From positions 1 through 9,046 of the forward strand of contig JAFNGF010000269.1 in NCBI GenBank assembly GCA_017885385.1: a stretch of 9,046 bases of DNA, written 5' to 3'. Under the pieces are notes generated by a model. The model saw nothing but the letters and a program-made list of their open reading frames with translations, ran no database searches and was not told the DNA's origin. This document shows, piece by piece, positions 1 to 5,559 of this stretch (within the stretch, counting starts at the first letter, position 1; every line of letters starts with the position of its first letter). Source of the DNA: Planctomycetota bacterium. Its GTDB lineage: Bacteria; Planctomycetota; Phycisphaerae; Sedimentisphaerales; Anaerobacaceae. A program made the translations under genes and the position numbers.

Positions 1-2
1 GG

Positions 3-1979
3 AATAAGCAGGGTAATAAAACAGGTTTACGCCGACGACTGTGGATGATTCCGGCTCTGGTTGCACTTGTCTCGCTGATATTGGTGGTATTAGGTTTAAC
101 CCAGAAAGCAACCGTGGCTAACGTTGATGGAGGATCGAACGCATTTACGGTGCGAAAGGATGACTTGGCCGTCACCGTAACTGAAAGTGGCAGTATTAAG
201 GCCCGCAATTCAATAGATATCAAGTCCGAGGTCGAGGGCCAGACAACAATAATCAGCATTGTGCCTGAAGGCACTTACATCACGCGAGAAGACGTCAATA
301 ACGGCAAGATATTGGTCGCGCTGGATTCTTCCACCCCGAGGGACCAGCTGGAGCTAAGGAAAATCGATCTGGCTACAGCCCAGGCAAACTTTACCGACGC
401 AAACGAGTCGTATCGCATCCAGGTAAAACAAAATGAAAGCGACATTACCGCTGCGCAATTGAAGGTAAAATTCGCTCTAATGGATCTTCAGAGGTATCTT
501 GGCGAAATGGTTGCCAAAGACCTGGTCGAGCAAACACATCAAGACCCAAATGCAAATATTGATATGGCCGCGCTTATTAAGCAGGTTGAAGACCCCAATC
601 TGGGCACCGAGGCGGCACAGAAGACGCGGGAACTAACAGGCAACAACACTCTGGCTCTGGAGAACCTGGCGAAGGCCACGTATACGCTGAAGTGGACGGA
701 AGAGCTCTTCGCCAAAAAGTACGTTGCCCAAACTGAACTGCAGAAAGACCAGCTCGAGAAGAAGCGCTATGAAATTGAGAAAATTAAGGGTGAGATTGCT
801 ATAAGACTGTTTGGGCGTTACGAGTTTCCAAAACAGGTAGAACAATACCTCAGCAATTATGCTGAAGCCGGGCGCGAATTGGAGCGGACCGAGGCTCGTG
901 CCCGGTCCAAACTGGCACAAGCAATGGCGCTGCTGACAGGCGCCGACTCAAAGTATCAGTTACAGAAAACCCTGGTGAGCAAGCTCGAAAAACAAATTGC
1001 CGGTTGCACCATCAAAGCTCCAGCACCAGGTCTGGTGGTGTATAGTTCAAGCGGCGATCCCTTTAGAGGCAGAGAAAGACGCATCGAAGAAGGAGCAGCA
1101 GTCTATGAGCGTCAGAACATCATATCCTTGCCGGATACTTCGGAAATGGTTGCCGAAATCAGTGTCCACGAGTCCTCAGTTGATAAGGTACGTCCAGGTC
1201 AGAGTGCCAGGATTACCGTTGATTCGCTTCCCGATACGACGTTTACGGGCAAAGTGCTTAAGGTCGCGCCACTGCCGGACGCGCAACGTGGCTTTCTTAG
1301 CCCAGACATTAAGGTCTATACTACTCAGGTCAGCATAGAAGGCTTGAGTGAGTCGTTGCGGGTGGGCAAGTCAGCTAAGGTAGAAATCCTGGTTGAGCAA
1401 TTGCAGGACGTAACGGTTGTGCCCGTGCTGGCGGTTGCAAACCGCGAGGGTAAAAAACTTTGCTACGTGATGACCTCTCAAGGCGCGCAGCCGCGGGAAG
1501 TGCAGACGGGTGCCTTTAATAACACATTTGTCCAAATTACTGATGGCCTTACGGTTGGTGAGCAGGTGGTGTTGAATCCGCCCAATGTGGTTGGACCGCG
1601 GGCTACGATGCAGGCAAAGGGTCCCACCGAGGAAACTCAGCAGGTCAAAGAGCAGGGCGAGGCAGAACCGAGCCGGACAGCTCAGACGGCTCAAGCCCAG
1701 GCCGGAACAGCGCCAGCATCCGGCGGTCCCCCGCCTGCGCGGGGGCAGGCTCGCCCCCGTGAAAACGGGGGTCAGCGCCAGCTTGAGAATCTGTCGGCGG
1801 AGCAAAAAGCCGAGATGAGGAAGAGGCTGGAGAGCATGTCCCCAGAGGAAAGGCAGAAGATAGACGAGTTAAAGAAAAAGTTTGAGAGTATGTCGCCAGA
1901 GGAAAGGCGAAAACAGATTGAGGGCATGATGCGCGAACGTTCCAAACAGGATTCAGGCAGCCCAACAGCAGGGCAGTGA
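3..1979 (+). CDS. HlyD/MacA-type periplasmic adaptor (membrane fusion protein) of an ABC exporter, 5' end probably outside window
   Basis: This is the adaptor subunit that would link an inner-membrane ABC exporter to an outer-membrane channel. The first ATG is at 45, but the frame is open to the window edge and encodes a basic stretch (KTGLRRRLW) just before the membrane segment, as expected of a cytoplasmic N-terminus, so the true start probably lies upstream. Numbering from ATG 45: membrane anchor about 2-18; first half-lipoyl/barrel strands about 34-100; helical coiled coil about 103-320, longer than in typical MacA (total about 370-400 aa); second half-lipoyl IKAPAPGLVVYSS 323-335; beta-barrel about 363-450; membrane-proximal domain to about 525. 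A low-complexity tail (525-644) follows, with LESMSPEER at 595-603 repeated at 613-621. Residues 562-576 are encoded by two GC-rich hairpins that look like an inserted repeat. It is followed at once by the ATPase and permease genes. The family call is firm; the substrate is unknown. Confidence 0.9.
   Translation, partial: NKQGNKTGLRRRLWMIPALVALVSLILVVLGLTQKATVANVDGGSNAFTVRKDDLAVTVTESGSIKARNSIDIKSEVEGQTTIISIVPEGTYITREDVNNGKILVALDSSTPRDQLELRKIDLATAQANFTDANESYRIQVKQNESDITAAQLKVKFALMDLQRYLGEMVAKDLVEQTHQDPNANIDMAALIKQVEDPNLGTEAAQKTRELTGNNTLALENLAKATYTLKWTEELFAKKYVAQTELQKDQLEKKRYEIEKIKGEIAIRLFGRYEFPKQVEQYLSNYAEAGRELERTEARARSKLAQAMALLTGADSKYQLQKTLVSKLEKQIAGCTIKAPAPGLVVYSSSGDPFRGRERRIEEGAAVYERQNIISLPDTSEMVAEISVHESSVDKVRPGQSARITVDSLPDTTFTGKVLKVAPLPDAQRGFLSPDIKVYTTQVSIEGLSESLRVGKSAKVEILVEQLQDVTVVPVLAVANREGKKLCYVMTSQGAQPREVQTGAFNNTFVQITDGLTVGEQVVLNPPNVVGPRATMQAKGPTEETQQVKEQGEAEPSRTAQTAQAQAGTAPASGGPPPARGQARPRENGGQRQLENLSAEQKAEMRKRLESMSPEERQKIDELKKKFESMSPEERRKQIEGMMRERSKQDSGSPTAGQ
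1728..1771 (+). repeat. Two tandem perfect hairpins inside the adaptor gene (palindromic repeat within a CDS)
   Basis: Hairpin 1 is CCCCCGC (1728-1734), loop CTGC, GCGGGGG (1739-1745). Hairpin 2 is CCCCCGT (1754-1760), loop GAAA, ACGGGGG (1765-1771). Both stems are 7 bp and perfect. The second has the same C-rich stem and GAAA loop as the intergenic hairpin at 4648-4667. The segment stays in frame and encodes the Pro/Arg/Gly-rich residues PPPARGQARPRENGG of the disordered tail. Confidence 0.75.
1830..1908 (+). repeat. 54-bp-period tandem repeat encoding SPEER motifs
   Basis: The 25-base units at 1830-1854 and 1884-1908 differ at two positions, both third-codon positions, and encode ESMSPEER twice, 18 residues apart. 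A weaker relative, LENLSAEQK, precedes them (residues 580-588). The segment is predicted to be charged and helical, and it forms the C-terminal tail of the adaptor. Confidence 0.7.
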
Positions 1980-2698
1980 GGCATCTGGTGGTGCGGGCAT
2001 TGGACAAAACGCTCCAGGAGAATAATGACGGCCCAATTGTGGTGTTTGAGCAGCTGCGCAAGAACTACTGGCTTGGAGCAGTTGAGCTACGGGTATTACG
2101 GGGCATCGATCTGACTATTGAACGCGGTGAACACGTGGCCATTATGGGGCCGAGCGGCTCGGGAAAGTCAACACTGCTTAATATACTTGGCTGCCTGGAC
2201 CGTCCCAGCGGCGGATGTTACCGGCTGGGCGGGCAGGAAGTCTCACAGCTTGATGACGACCAGTTGTCGCTAATCCGCGGTGCACGCATCGGCTTTGTAT
2301 TTCAATCATTCAATCTCATCAACCAGCTTAACGTCATAGAGAACATAGAGACGCCCATGTTCTATCAGGGTTTCTCGGAGCGTGATAGTGCCGAGCGGGC
2401 GATGGAGCTGGCCAGGCTGGTGGGTCTTGGCGATAGATTCAAACATCGACCATCCGAGCTGAGCGGCGGCGAACAGCAGCGGGTGGCAATTGCCAGAGCA
2501 CTGGCAAACGACCCGCTGATCATCTTAGCTGATGAACCGACCGGCAATCTCGATTCGGCGAGTGGCGCTGAGATTCTCAGAATTCTTCTTACATTACACG
2601 GCCAGGGTAAAACCCTTATCACGGTGACTCACGATGATAGCATTGCCACGCACGCTCAACGGATCGTTCGCCTTCTGGACGGACGCATAAAAAAGTAG
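1976..2698 (+). CDS. ABC transporter ATP-binding protein (MacB/LolD family)
   Basis: This is the cytoplasmic ATPase powering the exporter. All ABC motifs are intact in the 240-aa reading: Walker A GPSGSGKST 58-66, Q-loop Gln110, signature LSGGEQQRV 162-170, Walker B LIILADEP 181-188 with catalytic Glu187, D-loop NLDS 191-194, switch His219. Length and motif spelling match the LolD/MacB ATPase family. The GTG at 1976 overlaps the adaptor stop (GTGA), suggesting translational coupling, but its Shine-Dalgarno is weak. GTG 1988/1991, TTG 2000 and GTG 2039/2042 are also in frame. A well-spaced AGGAG (2016-2020) instead serves an ATG at 2025 in the wrong frame, so the first ~20 residues are doubtful. 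In E. coli MacB the ATPase and permease are fused; here they are separate genes. Confidence 0.92.
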   Translation: MRHLVVRALDKTLQENNDGPIVVFEQLRKNYWLGAVELRVLRGIDLTIERGEHVAIMGPSGSGKSTLLNILGCLDRPSGGCYRLGGQEVSQLDDDQLSLIRGARIGFVFQSFNLINQLNVIENIETPMFYQGFSERDSAERAMELARLVGLGDRFKHRPSELSGGEQQRVAIARALANDPLIILADEPTGNLDSASGAEILRILLTLHGQGKTLITVTHDDSIATHAQRIVRLLDGRIKK

Positions 2699-2701
2699 CA
2701 G

Positions 2702-2708
2702 AGGAAGG
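2702..2708 (+). promoter_or_regulatory. Ribosome binding site of the permease gene
   Basis: AGGAAGG lies five bases before the ATG at 2714 and supports that start. Confidence 0.7.
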
Positions 2709-2713
2709 GCACT

Positions 2714-4021
2714 ATGCTTTCTTTTCGTTTGAAGCGGACACTAAAGATGGGCATCAAGAACCTGTGGATGCACCGGCTGCGCTCAACTCTGACGACATTA
2801 GGCGTAATCTTCGGCGTATCGTCAGTTATTGCAATGCTGGCCATCGGTGAAGGCGCAAGTCGGCAAGCTCAGGCCCAGATTGCTCGCCTTGGGAGCCAGA
2901 ATATTATTATACAAACAGTGAAACCTCCTGAAGATCAGCAGGCCACCGGGCAGGAGCAGAGCATGCTCGAATACGGTCTGACCTATGCTGATGCCGAGCG
3001 TTTCCGCGATAGTATTCCTAATGTGCAGGTTGTTGTTCCCGTTCGGCGGGTCTCGCAGCGGGCCTGGTATCGTAACCGCAAGGTAGCCGTAGAGGTCGTC
3101 GGCACAGTCCCGTGGCATCCTGAGACGTCTCCGACCCACGTAGGAATGGGACGATTCTTGAGCAGCATAGATATGCATTACAAGCAGACTGTTTGCGTCG
3201 TAGACGAGAGAGTGGTCAGAGAGCTGTTTGTTTTTGACGACCCGCTGGGACAAGACATAAAAATAGCAAGTGATTACTACCGGGTGGTAGGTGTCTGCAG
3301 TGCACAAGAGGTCGCTCGCGATACAGCGGCAGTCGATAGCGAAGCCTCACGCGGCGCACTGGGTCAGGGTGGTGCGAACGTGGGCAATATCTATATCCCC
3401 CTGACTACGGTCAAGGACCGCTTTGGGGAGATAAAGGTACAGATAAGTGGTAGTACTGGAGCCAATATAGAAAAAGTTGAACTGCAGGAGATCATTGTGA
3501 AAGTCGGCGCGCTCGAAGAAGTATTGCCAACACGCGACATCCTGCAGACACTCCTGGAGCGATTCCACAAGAAAAGTGACTACCAGGTAGTCGTTCCTTT
3601 GGAGCTGTTGCGCCAGGCGAAGCGTATGACACTCATTTTCAGCATAGTTCTCGGCTCAATCGCGACCATCTCGCTTCTGGTCGGTGGGATTGGGATTATG
3701 AACATTATGCTGGCAACCATTAGCGAGCGAACGCGTGAGATTGGTATTCGCCGGGCTCTCGGCGCCAAAAAGCTGGATATTATGGTTCAATTCCTGTCAG
3801 AAACGCTGCTTTTAACTCTGGCTGGAGGCATCTTGGGGATTATTCTAGGCTCTGCTGTGCCGTTTCTTGTAACCCATTTCAGCCGTATGCCCACCGTTAT
3901 CACAGGCGGTTCGTTAGTGTTGGCCTTTGGTATTAGCGTGATGGTCGGGCTATTCTCTGGCTTATATCCAGCCTATCGCGCCGCTAATATGGACCCAATT
4001 GAATCGCTGCGGCACGAGTAG
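2714..4021 (+). CDS. FtsX/MacB-type ABC transporter permease
   Basis: This is the inner-membrane subunit that transmits ATPase movement to the periplasmic adaptor (mechanotransmission, as established for MacB). The 435 residues show the family layout: N-terminal helix about 25-45 (TLGVIFGVSSVIAMLAIG); a large periplasmic MacB_PCD domain about 50-300; then three helices at about 305-335, 363-388 and 400-420. The diagnostic cytoplasmic loop SERTREIGIRRALGAKK (337-353) and the C-terminal YPAYRAANMDPIESLRHE signature (418-435) are intact. The ATG at 2714 has a good ribosome binding site and starts 15 bases after the ATPase stop, so the gene is the third in the operon. A single permease gene suggests a homodimer, unlike LolC/LolE. 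Macrolide, peptide, lipoprotein or siderophore export are all possible. Confidence 0.92.
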   Translation: MLSFRLKRTLKMGIKNLWMHRLRSTLTTLGVIFGVSSVIAMLAIGEGASRQAQAQIARLGSQNIIIQTVKPPEDQQATGQEQSMLEYGLTYADAERFRDSIPNVQVVVPVRRVSQRAWYRNRKVAVEVVGTVPWHPETSPTHVGMGRFLSSIDMHYKQTVCVVDERVVRELFVFDDPLGQDIKIASDYYRVVGVCSAQEVARDTAAVDSEASRGALGQGGANVGNIYIPLTTVKDRFGEIKVQISGSTGANIEKVELQEIIVKVGALEEVLPTRDILQTLLERFHKKSDYQVVVPLELLRQAKRMTLIFSIVLGSIATISLLVGGIGIMNIMLATISERTREIGIRRALGAKKLDIMVQFLSETLLLTLAGGILGIILGSAVPFLVTHFSRMPTVITGGSLVLAFGISVMVGLFSGLYPAYRAANMDPIESLRHE

Positions 4022-4044
4022 CGTAACTTTATCCGCAAGGGGCG

Positions 4045-4163
4045 AAAACCGCAGATTTCACAGACGCCGTTCTGAGCGGAGCGAAGAATCCCGCCGGATG
4101 CCGGATGCTTCGCCTCTCGGCTCAGCCATTGCAAAACAGTGTGAATCCGTGCAAATCCGTGTC
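4045..4163. repeat. Dispersed repeat (CGCAGATTTCACAGA ... AATCCGTG type) with an internal insert
   Basis: CCGCAGATTTCACAGA (4049-4063) and the tandem GTGAATCCGT/GCAAATCCGT (4141-4160) look like the two ends of one intergenic repeat. They are separated by about 70 bases that start CGCCGTTCTGAGCGGAGCGA. CACAGACGCCGT (4059-4070) recurs exactly at 5128-5139, where a similar insert also interrupts another repeat. CAGATTAACACGATTAAG at 4213-4230 is further text of the same style. Confidence 0.55.
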
Positions 4164-4356
4164 TAAAAAAAGGTGATCGAAAAGGATTCCGCCTTGCAGT
4201 AAATTTAGCGACCCAGATTAACACGATTAAGAACTGGAATTATCCGGAATTGGGAAAAACTGGCGTTTTTTGGCTATTTTTCCGAGGTGATATTCATTTT
4301 TGGAGTAAAACGTGGCTTCGCAGGTCATCTTGTAGAGTCTGGGCAAAATAGGCAAG

Positions 4357-4430
4357 AAAAAACAGGGTAAAAAAGCATCAAAAATGCGCAGAAATGCGCG
4401 GAAATTTGCGGAAATTTGCAAAAGCGCGCG
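4357..4430. repeat. Phased A-tracts and 10-bp tandem repeat (candidate bent DNA)
   Basis: A-runs start at 4357, 4369, 4380, 4392, 4402 and 4412, spaced 10-12 bases. From about 4382 the text is a run of 10-base units (AAATGCGCAG, AAATGCGCGG, AAATTTGCGG, AAATTTGCAA). Near-helical phasing of A-tracts is known to curve DNA. It runs into an A+T-rich stretch with TTAACATTTTGTTAA at 4474-4488. Confidence 0.6.
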
Positions 4431-4498
4431 CGTTTTGAGCAGAAATTGACAGAAACTTATCACTTTTTACAAATTAACATTTTGTTAAATTAGGAGAG

Positions 4499-4512
4499 AT
4501 AGGAAATCCTAT
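4499..4512. repeat. Short perfect dyad
   Basis: ATAGGA (4499-4504) and TCCTAT (4507-4512) are perfectly complementary around two bases. It could be a protein-binding site; its role is unknown. Confidence 0.35.
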
Positions 4513-4612
4513 AGTCGGGGACTTGTGGCTTGATGCTCGATACTCGAGTTTTATCGTGAGTAGAGCGTAGTGCTTGTCTGGTGATTCGTATCTCGTATTT
4601 CGCTGGTGAAGG

Positions 4613-4743
4613 CTAGTAGTCTGTCATGATTGATTGTGTGACTTGTCATTCCCGCGAAAGCGGGAATCCAAAATACTGGCGTCCTGGATTCCGCATCAAG
4701 TGCGGAATGACAACCTACCTAATCGAACTTGACGGACTACTAG
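4613..4743. mobile_element. 131-bp MITE-like inverted-repeat element
   Basis: The ends CTAGTAGTCTGTCA (4613-4626) and, reversed, CTAGTAGTCCGTCA (4743-4730) match at 13 of 14 positions. Further in, TTGTCATTCC (4643-4652) recurs inverted at 4713-4704, exactly the same distance (30 bases) from each end. The core carries two hairpins: ATTCCCGC-GAAA-GCGGGAAT (4648-4667) and ATTCCGCA-TCAAG-TGCGGAAT (4688-4708). It encodes no protein. The whole element can fold on itself, as non-autonomous miniature elements do. No target duplication is clear outside the terminal CTAG, which could itself be the duplicated site. The TCATTCCCGC/GCGGGAATCC core is a unit I recognise as widespread in bacterial intergenic DNA. 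Confidence 0.65.
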
Positions 4744-4744
4744 A

Positions 4745-4850
4745 GCTGTGGCGATAGGTGCAGGTGTTGTAATTGACAATGGGGTAAAAATTGGCAAGAG
4801 CAGCGTGATCGACACCGGATACCACTTTGGCGCCGATTTTTATCAGTTCT
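4745..4850 (+). pseudogene. Remnant of a hexapeptide-repeat acyltransferase (LpxD-like)
   Basis: Translation in the frame of the GTG at 4748 gives five consecutive hexads typical of a left-handed beta-helix: IGAGVV, IDNGVK, IGKSSV, IDTGYH, FGADFY. The last two resemble the LpxD stretch around V-I-G-A-D-G-F-G-F, the part of the helix preceding the active-site region in UDP-3-O-acylglucosamine N-acyltransferase. There is no start domain, no C-terminus and no ribosome binding site. The left edge abuts the MITE-like element within a few bases, and the similarity stops at the hairpin repeat beginning near 4851. After it, another frame (4897-4974) reads KAKRLEEITPLGDMV and onward, which may or may not belong to the same dead gene. 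The identification rests on a short match, so another hexapeptide transferase is possible. Confidence 0.45.
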
Positions 4851-4877
4851 GTAGGGTGGGGTCTTTACCCCACCGTT
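4851..4877. repeat. Hairpin repeat GTAGGGTGGGGT-CTTT-ACCCCACC
   Basis: A perfect 8-bp stem, GGTGGGGT (4855-4862) and ACCCCACC (4867-4874), encloses a CTTT loop. A short GTTTTC and a CT run (4880-4890) follow. It resembles the common dispersed GTAGGGTGGG...CCCACC unit. It could act as a weak terminator on the + strand, but the T-tract is short and broken. Confidence 0.5.
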
Positions 4878-4980
4878 TTCTCTCTCTCTCTTTGGTAAAG
4901 CCAAACGTCTGGAGGAAATTACCCCACTGGGTGATATGGTACGGAACAGGCGGAACCACCCCGATGATACGGATTTTTTT

Positions 4981-5213
4981 GGCCACAGAGATTTTTTATA
5001 TTTTTGCCACAGAGCACCCATTCGACTACGCTCAAGGTAAACTCCGAGGTCACAGAGATATTCGCCACGAAAAAACACAAAAGTTTTTGACGCTGATTTA
5101 CGCAGATTGACACTGTTCTTTATTTGCCACAGACGCCGTCTTGAGCAGAGTCGAAGGAGCGGCACGCCTACTCCGCCGAAGCGGCTGCGAAGGCTGGAAG
5201 AGAACACAGAGAT
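4981..5213. repeat. Cluster of GCCACAGAG-type dispersed repeats with inserted segments
   Basis: GCCACAGAG or GCCACAGA occurs at 4982-4990, 5006-5014 and 5126-5133, with CACAGAGAT(A) at 5051-5060 and GAGAACACAGAGAT at 5200-5213. CGCTGATTTACGCAGATTGAC (5091-5111) and CGCCACGAAAAAACAC (5063-5078) are companion units. Two copies look split: 5015-5050 carries a TCGACTACGCTCAAGG unit, and 5134-5199 carries a CGCCGTCTTGAGCAGAGTCG unit. The uninterrupted relative lies at 7809-7840. Confidence 0.6.
5017..5044 (+). repeat. Inverted repeat copy 1 (partner at 5393-5420)
   Basis: This 28-base unit, with core CGACTACGCTCAAGG, matches the reverse complement of 5393-5420 at 26 of 28 positions. It sits inside a GCCACAGAG-type repeat. 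Confidence 0.7.
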
Positions 5214-5378
5214 GTAGTCAGCTTCGTGTTCTTGGCGAACATTCTTCTCAAAGCGAGCTTTTTCAGAACGCAACGCCATCGACCACAAGGGCTTATCGCC
5301 CTTCTATAAAGCTGACTGCATGCAGCACGCCCTTGAGGTAGATTGCTGAAGCGGATTTACACTGCTCAATTATCCTTA

Positions 5379-5460
5379 GTGTCCCTTCGGCAGAGTTTAC
5401 CCTGAGCGTAGCCGAATGGGCTCAGGACAGGCTTTGTGTCCCTTCGGCGTTGCTCAGAGC
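5379..5460. repeat. Dispersed repeat cluster with a 13-bp direct repeat
   Basis: GTGTCCCTTCGGC occurs at 5379-5391 and again at 5436-5448. Between them, 5393-5420 is the inverted partner of 5017-5044. GCTCAGAGC (5452-5460) is a further short palindrome. Confidence 0.6.
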
Positions 5461-5559
5461 AGGCTTAAAATAAACGACTTACCAGCTTTTTTGCCGGTTT
5501 CCAACGCCACGGTATCTCGTATTCACTGGAGTAGCTGGTTAGTTTTTTTTACTCACCTA

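Larger units (their letters stand above)
4022..5559. other. Gene-free repeat-rich intergenic region
   Basis: These 1.5 kb between the convergent permease and DUF262 genes contain no reading frame with recognisable full-length protein character. They hold dispersed repeats, a bent-DNA candidate, a MITE-like element and one gene remnant, listed separately. Around 5214-5380 and 5461-5540 I see nothing beyond fragments of similar repeat text. No convincing U-tract terminator follows the permease stop at 4021. Confidence 0.7.

Noticed and set aside
1371..1805. 144-residue minus-strand frame inside the adaptor gene
   Set aside because: It is the shadow of a well-supported coding region; the product is Arg/Leu-rich with no recognisable domain.
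4227..4463. 78-residue minus-strand frame
   Set aside because: It is built from the A-tract/10-bp tandem region and intergenic repeat text, has no ribosome site and resembles no family.
4855..4880. Intrinsic terminator
   Set aside because: The hairpin is good, but only GTTTTC follows and it matches a dispersed repeat; it is also 830 bases past the permease stop.
4748..5110. 120-residue plus-strand frame taken as one intact gene
   Set aside because: Only the first ~35 residues have protein character; the rest is a hairpin repeat and GCCACAGAG-type repeat DNA, so I kept it as a remnant only.
4982..5213. CRISPR-like array from recurring GCCACAGAG units
   Set aside because: Units are short, spacing is irregular, the flanks are also repeats and no cas gene is present.
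4740..5288. 182-residue minus-strand frame
   Set aside because: It runs through at least four dispersed repeats and the antisense of the LpxD-like remnant; the protein is low-complexity Arg/Ser-rich text.
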